The notes: generated from the sequence alone by a model not told the origin. DNA of 64,000 bases from Lunularia cruciata (GCA_948567375.1 OX419756.1:75928552-75992551); one strand, 5' to 3'; counted from the first letter of the stretch, positions 48,701 through 59,414 are shown. Made by a program: numbers and translations.

Positions 48701-51700
48701 CATAGATGTTCTCGATTTCACGTTTGTTTACTAGTCTGTTAGCCATATGTTATTCTCAATTTGTTTTAATTATGCCTTTGCTTCAAGTTACATTTGATGC
48801 ATTCTACCTTATGGACTTCTTACTATTCTAGTATTGTGAATCATGTACATCTTGCTTACCGATCTTTTGCACTTCATGAGTTCTGGATAACACGTTCCCA
48901 GAACGGCTTCTGCTCTCATATACCAATATATCTTGTCATCTTTTGCTTCGCTCTCGTTACACTGTTACACTTCGATATGTCTCTGCAGCAGCACCATCCA
49001 CTAAGCTCTTCATTGTTCCACTCCTCCCTTCCCCAGCTAATTCACTCCCTAACCCGTTCTGGGAACGGCTTCTGCTCTCATATACCAATATATCTTGTCA
49101 TCTTTTGCTTCGCTCTCGTTACACTGTTACACTTCGATATGTCTCTGCAGCAGCACCATCCACTAAGCTCTTCATTGTTCCACTCCTCCCTTCCCCAGCT
49201 AATTCACTCCCCATTACTTTTCCCTCGCTCTTTGCCTGCTTCATGGTTCATTCCTGACTTTTTACCTCCAGTATCTCCAGTAGCTGTTATCGATTTCAAG
49301 TTGTAATTATGCAATTTGGTTGCAATATTTCCTTTGCTTCAGGCTACATTCGATGCATTCTACTTTATGGGTTTATCACTATTTTAGCATTGCGCATGAA
49401 GTACATCTTGGTTACCGATCATATGCATTTAATGAGTTCTGGATCACCCGTTCTAGGAACGGCTTCTGCTCTCATCTGCCTATATCCAGTCCTCCAACAT
49501 TTTTTCCCTCGCTCTTTGCCTGCTTCATGGTTCATTCCTGACTTTCGACCTCCAATGTCACCAGTGTTCCTACCCGACTCCAGCCTACGTTTTAATTTTC
49601 ATCGTTCATGCACTGCTTACTGGTGGTCAATTACATAATGTTTTAGATTTCTCTCATCCGTTCGAATAGCTGATATCGATTTCAAGTTGTTTACTAGTCC
49701 TTTAGATATATGTTATTCTCAATTTGTTGCAATTGTGCCTTTGCTTCAGGCTACATTCGATGCATTCTATTTTATGGATTTATCACTATTCTAGCATTGT
49801 GCATAAAGTACATCTTGGTTACTGATCATTTGCATTTAATCAGTTCTGGATCACTTGTTCCTAGAACGGCTTCTGCTCTCATCTACTTATATCCTCAGTC
49901 AATTGTCTGTTCATTTTCGATTTCTTTGATCTTTCTGTTCTTCTCACGGTGGGCTTGCTCCTTTCCACTTGCTAACTATTTTAGACAGATTCCACTTGGC
50001 ATCTCCAGTTCTCATTACCCAACATAAGTCTAAGCCAGTTTTCTTTCCACAACATTCGTTTTCCTTTTGAGTGGCACTCAAGGGAGGAACCGACTTTGCC
50101 TTGGCACTCATGAGCTTTTGAACAGAAACTGGTACGAGGAGTACTCACATTCGCTCACCTACTTGGGCACTGCGTTAGGCCCTGATGAAGTCGTTTGTGC
50201 TATTGTGGAAGCTTCCTATGACTGCCTTTCTGCTTCCCTCTGTGTTTTTGGTGTTTTAGGACTCATGTGTTCATAGCACATGGTGTGATATAATCGATAT
50301 CTTCTCCGACTTCGCTCCACCCCACATTTGTTGCTCTGTTTTTCATGGTTCCTATACATGATTTCTGCTTGGTCTTCCAATTTCAGTTCACTCAAGCTTT
50401 CATGTTTTGCTGGTTGGTCTTCAATTACAGATGGTCCTCTATTTCGCTACATGCTTTGCTTAGTGCTTATCAATTACATGATGTATATCAGTTCTCTACT
50501 GCTATTGATCAGGAAATACTTATATTTCGTTTATGCTTAGCCTTACACTTGATCTGTTAGATGCACTTCATCTCCTTTAGGGCTCTATTGCACATCTCGA
50601 TTTGTTCTATATCATGTGATGAGAACCTTTGTTCTTGCTCTTTGAAGTAGATGGTCTATCCCCAGTCATTCTGACTTCTGATGTATCAGATATTCTAGCA
50701 CTCAGCTTTCCTAGTCTCACTAGAGTAGACACTCCTGGTTGCACACAAGAAAACTCAACTCACTCTCTCTTAGCTTTCAAAGATAGTACAGCCAGTTCAC
50801 TCACGCAGCACAAATAACCTCTAATACTGAGATATCAAAGAACACTCCTACGATGATGTTAGGCAGCTCAGGGCTTCATAAAATGCAGAAGTGAAGTGTT
50901 AGAAATCAATTATATAGATAGAAGGGTGTATTGAAAAGTGTGTTGAAGGGTGTGCTACCATACTGTTCATGTAACACATGCAACTCATGGAAAACATATG
51001 AACAATGGATATGAATAGTAACTCGCACATGAACAATAACACATGAACAGTAACTAACTTGTCTCATTCTAACAAAGAAGTCTTTAAACTAGAGATTACC
51101 TAAGTTAACACCATGTTTACATTTGTATCGGCACTCATATGCCCTTATTGAGTTCTTCTTTTCTCATGTCCTAAATATCATGTTTATATATCATGCTTCT
51201 GTCCTCATATATCCAGATGAGAACCTTTGTTCCTGCTCTTTGAAGTAGATGGTCTATTCTCAGGCATTCTGACTTCTGATGTATCAGACATCTTAGCACT
51301 CACTCAGCTTTCCTAGTCACACCAGAGTAGACACTCCTAATTGCACACAGAAGTACTTAACTCTCTTCTAGCCTTCAAAGACAGTACAGCCAGTTCACTC
51401 ACGCAGCACAAATAACCTCCAATACTGAGATACAGAACTCCAATACAGAACACTCCTGAGATGGTGTTAGACAGCTCAGGACTTCACGAAATGCAGAGGG
51501 GAAGTGGTAGAAATCAACTCCAGTAGAAGAAACTCCTGACTGGGATTATATAGATAGAAGTGTACTGAAAGGTGTGCTGTAGGGTGTGCTGAATGGTGTG
51601 CTACCATAGTGCTCATGTAACACATGCAGCACATGGAAAGTATATGAACAGTGAACATGAACAGTGTTCGTCCATGAACAGTGTCCATTTTGTCTGATTC

Positions 51701-54700
51701 TAACAAAAAGTCCCTCAACTCGAGATTACTTAATTTAACATATCCAATATCATGTTTATATGGTTTACTGCTTCTTTACATGTTTTGCTTTACGTTCAGC
51801 TTGCGATTAGGTTTTAACGTGATTGTACATTTCTGTATTAATCTCGGTTCACAATCTGCATTCAATTCATTCAGTTTGTTTCCAAGTGTTTGTACATTTC
51901 GGTATTAGTCTCGGTTTACAATTTGCTCTCAATTCATTCAGTTTATTTCCGATTGTTTCACATTTACTCACTTCGCGATTTCTTGATATGAGTTGACTCT
52001 TCGTTTTCTCAGTAAACATTGGCTCACAGATTCTCTACATGTAGTTATATATGTTCGTTGCTTGATAATACATGCTTTTTATGAATTAGATTTCATCTCC
52101 TATTCGCATGTATTTGTCAGTCATTTCTGCTTTCATTTTATTGCCATTTCATCTACATTTCATATGCATTTATTGAGTTCTGGATCTCCCGTTCGAGATT
52201 CTGTCCTCATATATCCAATATCCATGTTTATATTTCATTACACTTCATATCATGTTTGCATTTCATCTGCACTTCATATGCATTTAATGGGTTTTGGATT
52301 CCCCATTCATCGAACTGCCTCCGCTCTCATCTCCTAATATCGGAAGTGACCACTCATAGGAGAGAAATCGTATGATTATGATACATTTTATGTATATTCT
52401 CCTTACATACATACATAGCTATGACATTCTAGCTCTAACTTTTTCGTTCCGATAGTACAATCTTCTCATTCCAAATCAATCGATGCTCAACCCCATATTA
52501 CCTCTTTGGTTTTACTTTTCTGTATGGTTTGATGGGTCTTCCCTTTCTTTTTGTTAACCTATGCATGTTGAGTATACATATCGAGTGTCATTATAAGTTG
52601 GTGAAATAAAGAGGCAAGGGTATATACTTTGGCTGGATTGGGCTAATCAAATTCACAAGATACTGGTGAAACAGCAGAAGCCAAAAGAGGCAAAGGATAA
52701 ATGAACTTTGTCCGTATTATAGTAATTTTGCCTTTCCTGACGAGTATATCATCATCAATTGCCGGAAGAAGCCTAAAATGGAAAGCAAGTGATCATGGCA
52801 TGAAAGTCATCGATCATTGATCTTCAGTTGGTCACCACCTTTTTATCATGCGGTGATTCTCACACACCGCATTCGGGAAAACACCTACTCCTTGTAACCT
52901 AGGACTTTTGCAAGTATCCTCGGTGTACGCTGTTTAAAGCTGTTGTGCACTTGACATGTCGAATTATGAATACCAAGGAAGACTCTTCTGTAGATTAGTT
53001 CAACCTCAGGTTCGCCATTCTATGTTCACTGTATTCGTCTGGCAGTCTAGTTGGGTAATTTGGTCCAGCTAAATTATTTTCGTCTGTAACAGAAGAATTT
53101 ACCAAAGATCAGGACGATAGTGAATAAGGTCGGCACAATCTCCAACGAATTCCGGGTCCCTACGTGGGAAGTTCTTGCAGGTGATACCGATCTTGTTGCC
53201 GAAGTCAAGCAGCAGGGAGCCTTATTTAGGCTAGATTTCGGTTCAGTGTATTGGAACTCTCGACTTGAGTTCGAACACAAGCGGCTACCGTCTCAATTCC
53301 AACCTGGGCAGGTCATTGTTGATATGTTTGCTGGCATTGGTCCCTTCGCGATCCCAGCAGCACATAAAGGCTGTGTTGTGCTTGCAAATGACCTCAATCC
53401 AGATAGTGTAAAGTACTTGAAAATTAACTCAAAGCTCAACAAAGTTGAGGGAAGAGTCTTCGCATACAATATGGACGCGCGGGAGTTTATGAGGCATATT
53501 GTGAACAAGGTGGAAGCTGAGTCAGGAACTGCCGAGAAACTTGAAGAGCAGGATCTAAGCGGGCCATCAGCTAAAGAGACTCCAAAGTCTGGTGACAGCT
53601 CATACGAATTTGGAGGTAATAGCCGCAGTGCGTGCTCACAATACTGCACAACATTTACTGCTCGTGCACTTTCATACACGTACCGCTGATATCGTAGCCC
53701 TGGTGCAAGTGGCGGTGTTGTCAGAAAGCAAAAAGATTTCGTGGTGTCAGTATATGGTTTAATGGGCACAGAGCAGATCAGATGACGGCCAGATCACATG
53801 ATAGTAAACAATTTCGCTCTTAATTCTCATCTGTCTCTCTCTAGCTTTGAGTTCAGCTGACCGAACGTTTCTCCATTGGGGATTAATGCTGCCACTATTC
53901 TGCGCGTCTTGGCCTAATGGGGTTGGTATCAGAGGACAGGAAGCAAGAAGTAAAGGCAGGCAAGGCAAAGGGAAAAGCAAATGGTAAACATTCTCTGCAA
54001 CTTCCCGCTCCAAGGCCATGGGAGTCATTCCACCACGTGCCGATGAATCTTCCAGCCTCTGCCATAGAATTTCTGGGTCAGAACTCCATACCTCTCTTCC
54101 CATGACTGATTTACCTCCCAGTAGAGCTTTTCTATCAATGTGCATCATAATCTGTCTCTATTGGACGGCAAGTTGCCATATCAATAGATGTGATATAGCC
54201 TTGGATGTAAAGATGTATGTAAAGTTAAGCCTTATCACGGGACTAACAAGAAGATTGCAGATGTATTTTACGGACTCTTATCAAGGAACCACTGGAAGGG
54301 CCCAATGCCCTGTATACATTGCTATTGTTTCATGCGGGCTGTAGAAACTCACGCAGACGTCATTAAGGTTTTCATTTGTCTTTCAACTTCAAACTTTCAT
54401 GGCGGATGTGTTCCTAGTTTCTGGTTTGAACCTTGAGGTCACAAAATTGTCATTTGCACATTCGTAACGTCTGATTGTCAGTAGCTGGATATCATATTTG
54501 ATGTAAACCAAGCATTTGGCTGAGATTCTTCTGGTTCTGTGCTTACGGGAATCAGCGCGCCGAAGGTATTCTAGGGGGAGTTATCACCGATCCTCAAGTA
54601 TGGACTGTGCGGGACGTGGCACCAAACAAGGTAAGATTCTCCTGCTCCTGAAGGTTCAGATTCTTCAGAAGTCTTTAACGTGCAGTGAGGTGATTGTGAT

Positions 54701-55184
54701 CACGGGCATCGACCAAGTTTACCTAAGATAGAAGTTTGCCAAGTGGGAAGAAGAATGAGGGTTCATGGCAAGAGAAACTTTTCTAAGATATCATCCAGTC
54801 TTATATTGGCAGTCAATACTCGGGAGTGGACTAAGCGGACGTCTATCGCTTTTGTGCTTACGTGCAGCACGGAGACGATTATCGGTTTTGTCCTCATGTG
54901 TAGAAGACAATTCTCTATATAAGTGTAAAGATATGTCAAGTTCAATGAAAGTATGTTGAATAGAGTCTTAATACAGTTTTCTACGATATGCAATACTGAG
55001 GCCTGACACGGCTTTGCAGATTATGCTGTGCATCAGCTTCGATCTTCCTGAGGCCGTTGCATTTGGAGAAGTACCTCAAGTAGCTGCTTCATCGGAAGGA
55101 CAGAATGTTGACTCTGCACCTGAGCAAGCACCTTCACCTGAGCCCGGACTACTACAGAGTAAACGAGCTAGAACCGAGTGTTAG
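36732..55184 (+). CDS. TRM5: tRNA (guanine37-N1)-methyltransferase Trm5
   Basis: Methylates G37, 3' of the tRNA anticodon, using S-adenosylmethionine; m1G37 prevents +1 frameshifting. Ten exons join in frame: 36732-36853, 37535-37632, 37740-37835, 38129-38191, 47424-47497, 53093-53615, 53933-54076, 54261-54367, 54556-54630 and 55020-55184 (TAG), about 488 residues. Family landmarks are ALRIPK near the start, ELEVVPHEI-like [58 protein letters not shown] (about 203-213), SAM motif [16 protein letters not shown] (from about 227), [14 protein letters not shown], the active-site NLP loop MNLPAS (363-368), [14 protein letters not shown] and VRDVAPNK. A Lys/Gly-rich insert precedes the NLP loop, and a variable Pro/Glu-rich tail ends the protein. 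Introns 4 (9232 bp) and 5 (5595 bp) hold repeats and five solo LTRs; the other introns are 107-681 bp. All key motifs are intact. Confidence 0.95.
38827..38859. repeat. Perfect 15-bp hairpin with 3-nt loop
   Basis: AAACGAAACAAGGGG pairs exactly with CCCCTTGTTTCGTTT around the loop GTT. It lies just upstream of a diverged R1 module in TRM5 intron 4. Confidence 0.95.
41283..41787 (-). mobile_element. Solo LTR, family B copy A
   Basis: A 505-bp TG...CA element, read on the minus strand as TGTTAAATTAGG ... TTCTCATCA. It is flanked by a perfect 5-bp target duplication TACTT (41278-41282 and 41788-41792). The target is the R1 tail GATATACTTTATATCC, intact in other copies. A promoter-like TATATAATCCCAGT lies inside. 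No internal region or second LTR is seen, so it is a solo LTR or a very short non-autonomous element. Confidence 0.85.
41971..42498 (+). mobile_element. Solo LTR, family B copy B
   Basis: A 528-bp element, TGTTAGATT ... TCTCATCA, flanked by the perfect 5-bp duplication CAGTG (41966-41970 and 42499-42503). The target GTATACAGTGTTCC is uninterrupted in the sister unit near 32220. A TATATAA box lies at 42161-42167. The last 80 bp encode [20 protein letters not shown] in frame to the 3' end. Opposite in orientation to copy A, 183 bp away. Confidence 0.88.
44190..44431 (-). mobile_element. Solo LTR of the copia family seen at 59160
   Basis: A 242-bp TG...CA element whose minus strand matches the 241-bp 5' LTR of the copia element in length and layout: TGTTAGATA start, GTTAGACTACTGTAG, GTCAGTTACCC, GAGCTTGCCCATGTACC and TATATAATCCCAGTT. 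It interrupts the repeat sequence GTGCATAAAGTACATC, which is intact in other copies. The target duplication is not clean. Confidence 0.8.
44503..44564. repeat. Perfect 28-bp palindrome of two H2 units
   Basis: Arms 44503-44530 and 44537-44564 are exact reverse complements across a 6-nt spacer, CCGTTC. The right arm is an ordinary H2 tail (GAACGGCTTCTGCTCTCATC) and the left is its inverted copy. Perfect identity suggests recent formation or gene conversion. Confidence 0.92.
48901..49211 (+). repeat. Tandem duplication with 162-bp period
   Basis: The block from GAACGGCTTCTGCTCTCATA through CCAGCTAATTCACTCC occurs at 48901 and again from 49063, nearly identical, starting at an H2 right arm. It creates a repetitive open frame that is not a gene. 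Confidence 0.9.
50617..51110 (-). mobile_element. Solo LTR, family B copy C
   Basis: A 494-bp relative of copies A and B, minus orientation. It inserted in ATATCATGTTTACAT repeat sequence; the flanking 5-mers TCATG and CCATG differ by one base. More diverged than A, B or D, with internal deletions and loss of part of the TATAATCCCAG region. Confidence 0.8.
51215..51740 (-). mobile_element. Solo LTR, family B copy D
   Basis: A 526-bp element, minus orientation, flanked by a perfect 5-bp duplication TATCC (51210-51214 and 51741-51745). The terminal TG on the left has become AG. The short terminal reading frame seen in copy B is preserved, with Glu for Lys after MSDTS. Confidence 0.85.
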
Positions 55185-56470
55185 TTACCAGTTTGCGAGC
55201 ATCAGGTTCAGGCATTAGCAGTTTAGATGTCCAAGCTGACATGGTTGACATTTCGTAATCATCGTGGTGGCTGGTGTCCAAGGCCAGCGCGCAGCTGATG
55301 CTGTCAGGAGGGTTGAATCCATATAGGCAAGAGTATTAAAATGGAATGGTAGGTCGGGATAGTCTACCCTCTTCTGTAAGTATCCTTCTAGGTGATGCTC
55401 TGTGCCACAAGTGATGATTTCTGAGATGTAACGCAATTTCAGTGTTTTGTCGTCATGCCCTTCCATATCTGAAGATGTAATGGGGTCTATATAAGTATGG
55501 AGTCTGCCGTTCGGTTCATGTCATTAACTTCATTTGTTAGGAGAGAAGTTCTTTGACTGTGCTTAATGTCCAGTTGGTCGAACTCAACATAGGTGAAAAC
55601 TACCTATGTGAGAAGTTAGCAAGCAAGCTCCGAACCTCTCCTTGAATACCTTGATGTTAATGATTTCTTGTTTGACATTAAGTGCGTCTCATAATATAGG
55701 GAACAAAGTGATTATGCGGTATGCTAACGGTTGTGAACTAGTGCTTAACAAACAATCTACGAGTAGAACACCAATCTTGAGTTCAGGAACATGATGCGGC
55801 AAACATGAAAATCCCAAATAGATATTTGCTTATAACCTAAATAGTTGCTAATAACCCAAGCATATTTAATCACATTTCAACCGCAAGTAGTCATATTTCA
55901 TACGCCAAACAATCTGGTGGATATTTTACCATAAAATGCACCCGGTGTTCTAAATGTACCGTTAAAACACAAATGATGCTAGAGTTTAAGAATATAAGTT
56001 GGTTTATTTTACACATTATTTGCTAATTTTCATAGTAATTCAGTCTAATTTTTAAATTTTATAACAAGTTCTTAAAGTTAACTGATAAGACATTTTAAGA
56101 TTAGTCAAATTTACTAAATATATTTTGAGGAATCTTGAACTCGGACTAAACATATCTGTCAAAATTTTTTCTCACAAGACCTAGAACCCCTCACTACTTG
56201 TGTATGACACATAGATAAAATATGTTCTTCGACATCTTGTGGAATTTGAAAACTGACTTAATACTTAACTCGACACTCGTACTGAATATATCTTATGAAA
56301 AGTTTTTCCCACAAGACCTAAGTTTTTTTCACTACTTGTGTGTGACATATAGATATATAGATAACCTTCAACATTTTGTGTAATATAAAAACTGTCTTAA
56401 CGCTTACATTTTGTGTAATATGAAATTGTCTTAACACTAACGTTTAGTCCAAACTGTCTGACTACTTACG
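55185..56470. other. TRM5 3' flank and AT-rich intergenic region
   Basis: TRM5 3' flanking sequence to about 55.7 kb, then AT-rich DNA. A diverged tandem duplication with a period of about 138 bp lies at about 56135-56405 (CACTACTTGTG near 56192 and 56330; CACAAGACCTA in both). No gene is recognised. Confidence 0.5.
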
Positions 56471-58273
56471 GGGAACCCACCCTGCCCTACCGCTCCATCA
56501 GTCACATCACCGATGCTTAAATTGCTTTCTCTCTTGCACTTTCCTTTTTGATATTGTTCGTTCTTTTCTTACTATCCGCTCTTCCGTTCCCCGCGTGAGA
56601 CAGCTCGTCCCTTCCCATGCTCCCATGAATCTATCTCAGCTCTCTTTAGTTACCGTCAGCGAGTTTGTATTTTAGATTTGTATCATTGAGTAACTTGGTT
56701 ATTATCCGCATGTCTCTCTACTAATCGATGTTTTTCCTCAAATATACATCGGTTTCGTATCGATTCCTTCTTTTCTTATGCTCACAGTTAAATTCTGTTT
56801 TTGCTCGTTACCCTCATTCTAGAATGAGGGTTATATTGACTACTCCTATTCTTACACTTTGTGTGACTTTTTTCCTTCTAGCTTCCATAAATATATGATA
56901 GGTTCCCACATAATTTCTTTTCTTAGCCTTGTTAGTGCTATAAGCCTTGCCACTCATGAGCTTTTGAACATAAACTTGGTATTGGCAAGTTTATTGACAT
57001 TCGTTGAGTTACTTAGGCATTGCGTTAAGCACTAATGAAATCGAAAGTGTTTTCGTGGAGGTTTACTATGACCTCCTACTGTTTCCTTCAGTTCGTTAAT
57101 GTTTAGGACTGCATATATCCAATCTCTCACACGTGTGTGTTTCAGACCGTCATGCCTTCTGCTTTCGGTTCTCGTATTCTTTCGTACCTAAATCTTTCAG
57201 TACAGCATTAATATACCTACACGAGCCATTCCAGGCTGTCAGATTTCTGACACCTGGTCCCACCCTGCAGGTGAGACTTTACATCTTGACTCTTCTCTTG
57301 CGTTTTTGTTAAGTCACCCGTTCTTTCTTTCGTTCTGGCTCTTTGCCCATTTGGAGTTGCCTCACCCCCTTTCCTTGCATTTGTGTTGTATGAATCTCAT
57401 CCCTTCTCCTTTTGAGTTGCTGCTTTGGAGAACTGTGCCTTGTGGTAGTCGCTCGTGTTGTTTGAATCTCACCCTTTCTCCTTTCGAATTGCTGCTTTGG
57501 AGAACTGTGCCTTGTGATACTAGCTTCTCTTCTAATCTGTGCTTTCGTTTTCAAAGCTTCTCCACATACATTTTGATTACTCCTCCTTCTTCGATTGCTC
57601 ACGGTTTCTTTGCACATCCTCTATAAAGTGATCGGTTCATTTTGATTTCTTTGATCTGTATGTTCCTCTTGCAGTGAGTTTGCACCTATCCACTCGCTGA
57701 CTATTCTTGACAGATTCCACTTGTCATCTCCACTTCACATTGCCCAACATAAACCCTAGCCAGTTTTCTTTCCACAACATTTGTTTTCATTTTGAGCGGC
57801 ACCAAAGGGGGAACCGAGTTTACCTTGGCACTCATGAGCCTTCGAACAAAAACTCGGGACGAGGAGTACTGGCATTCGCCCAACTACTTCACCACTATGT
57901 TTGGTACTGATGAAGTTGTTTGTGCTTCCATGGAGGCATACTATGATCTCGTTTCTGCTTCCCTCTGTGTTTCTGGTTTAAGGACTCTTGTGTTTATAGC
58001 ACATGCTGTGATATTATCGATATCCAGTCCTAGAACGCTTCACTCTTCTTACCTCGTTCTTTGACAAGCTCATTTCATTTCCAGTTTTCATACGTTCAGG
58101 CAGTCTCACGGATCTTCCTCAATTTTCCTTCCTGCTTCCTCTATGTGATCTCACATTTCACTTGCTGTGACATGCTTTTTCTATTTGGGTCTATATTTAA
58201 CTTTTGCTTGTGTGATCTCAGATTTTACTTGCTGTGACATGGCTTTTCTATTTGGGTCTATATTTATCCTTAG
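56471..58273 (+). repeat. Intergenic copies of the hairpin-repeat family
   Basis: R1 modules lie near 56947 and 57825, the second ending in a decayed H1 hairpin at 57987-58005. A degenerate version of the splice-like cassette lies near 56715-56750. Tandem duplications lie at 57384-57527 (72-bp period, TGTTGTATGAATCTCA) and 58146-58275 (67-bp period, TGCTGTGACATG). These copies lie outside any recognised gene, so the family is not strictly intronic, though the orientation is the same. Confidence 0.75.
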
Positions 58274-58840
58274 TGTCGTGCGTATATACATCGCTCCACA
58301 ACATACATCGCTGTCAACATCATACATTATAGAAGCACAACTCACACATAAGTCATACATAGACTCTAAAGTGCCACAATTAATCAGACTATTTAACACT
58401 CTCAACTCAACTCAACTCAGATCAGTACTTGATCTGTCACTCTATAAACTGCCAACAACTGGGCACTGATTACAGTCAAGCCACACCCACTCAAGCATAG
58501 AGAATCCAGGTGACGCTCGCCGGCCTCTGTCCACCATAGCTAGGAACTCGAAGGCTCAGCATCATAGAAGTGAGCTCTCTGGAGCTCACTTCGAAACAAT
58601 ACCCCTGGACTCGAGCTAGCACTGAAACCCTAACGGTCCCACTGATGGCACACTCGATGGTGCAAATGGTGACGGTAGAGTGGTAAAGTGACGGTGGGCC
58701 CCACCGTGAAGTCACTACCCTGAACATGAAATCTGACCGCCGGAAAGTAGTCTCTGAGAAACTGCTGAAATAACTCTAACTATTATCATTGGAACTCCAG
58801 TGTCCGAGCATCTAGATGCGGCACTACAAATGGCGTGACA
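58274..58840 (-). mobile_element. Solo LTR, Ty3-like ends
   Basis: A 567-bp insert, richer in GC than its AT-rich surroundings. Read on the minus strand it starts TGTCACGCC, a common start of plant Ty3 LTRs, and ends GCACGACA. A 4-bp duplication TTAG flanks it (58270-58273 and 58841-58844). It splits pyrimidine-rich repeat sequence. No coding region is present. Confidence 0.6.
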
Positions 58841-58844
58841 TTAG

Positions 58845-59159
58845 CTTCTGGCTCGTCATGTCTATTTCATTTCTCTTCTTGCACTTTGGTTATGTTTCCT
58901 CTGTGTAATTGCAGGTCTTTGGTATATAGGTTTTACTCTCCATTTGTTTCCATGTTAGGTTTATTTTTGCTACCATTAGATCATAGGATTGACATATTGC
59001 TTACTTTATATATCTTGCATCTCATTTGCATTTAATGAGTTATGGATCCCCTTTTTGTTTTTTTATCCCCTTTATGGATCCTCTTTTTTTCTATCCCTTG
59101 TATGGCTTGATGGTGTATTCCCATCCTTTAGTTTCCTATGCGATCGCCTTCTTCATTTT
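58845..59159. other. Repeat remnant upstream of the copia element
   Basis: Repeat-family tail with a decayed H2 unit (TTTAATGAGTTATGGATCCC near 59030) and a copy of the short TATGGCTTGATGG repeat near 59092-59125. No gene. Confidence 0.5.
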
Positions 59160-59400
59160 TGTTAGATATAATGAAGCGTTTGTGCTTTACGTTTGATTAC
59201 TGTTCACTATTACTGTTCAAATATTAATGTTCAGGCGTTAGACTACTGTAGGTAGCTACCGTGCATAAGTTACTTTAAGTCAGTTACCCTAGCACCGCTC
59301 TTGTTCCTCTCGAGCTTGCCCATGTACCTACCTATATAATCCCAGTTTTTGGGATTATCTGTTGTTCTATCGAGCCTGTTTACATCACATTTTTCTCACA
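59160..59400 (+). mobile_element. 5' LTR of Ty1/copia element
   Basis: A 241-bp TG...CA segment starting TGTTAGATATAATG and ending TTTTTCTCACA. It holds a TATATAA box at 59333-59339. Its boundaries are confirmed by the solo LTR at 44190-44431 (242 bp) and by the primer-binding site directly after it. Confidence 0.88.
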
Positions 59401-59414
59401 TGGCATCAGAGCAG
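59401..59414 (+). promoter_or_regulatory. Primer-binding site for initiator tRNA-Met
   Basis: TGGCATCAGAGCAG starts at the base after the LTR. Plant copia elements use TGGTATCAGAGC, complementary to the 3' end of initiator tRNA-Met; here one internal T is C. Confidence 0.85.

Larger units (their letters stand above)
47498..53092 (+). repeat. TRM5 intron 5: hairpin-repeat array with two solo LTRs
   Basis: A 5.6-kb intron. R1 modules start near 48275 and 50097, with a fragment near 47690. H1 hairpins lie at 47733-47751, 48441-48459 (wobble-paired CAAGTG/TGCTTG) and 50264-50282 (CATGTG/CACATG). H2 hairpins lie near 48234, 48893, 49058, 49447, 49857, 52190 and 52305. A 162-bp-period duplication lies at 48901-49211. 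Solo LTRs lie at 50617-51110 and 51215-51740. The last 750 bp (52340-53092) lack hairpins; a short repeat shared with 22297 and 59092 lies near 52522. Confidence 0.85.

Noticed and set aside
25010-49306. Long open frames in repeat DNA (25010-25492, 29423-30130, 48794-49306 and similar)
   Set aside because: They arise from pyrimidine-rich composition (Ser/Leu/Phe/Pro-rich products), lie inside introns of real genes, and recur only as parts of repeats.
26312-49900. Helitron 3' ends at the H2 hairpins
   Set aside because: A hairpin near an element end suggested Helitrons, but no CTRR terminus follows at the expected distance and no 5' TC end or AT target was found.
25540-57920. Hammerhead ribozyme core in the R1 module (GCACTGATGAAGTCG in many copies)
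   Set aside because: CTGATGA is conserved, but no GAAA element with a matching stem II follows, and no stem III cleavage site is evident. It is probably coincidence.
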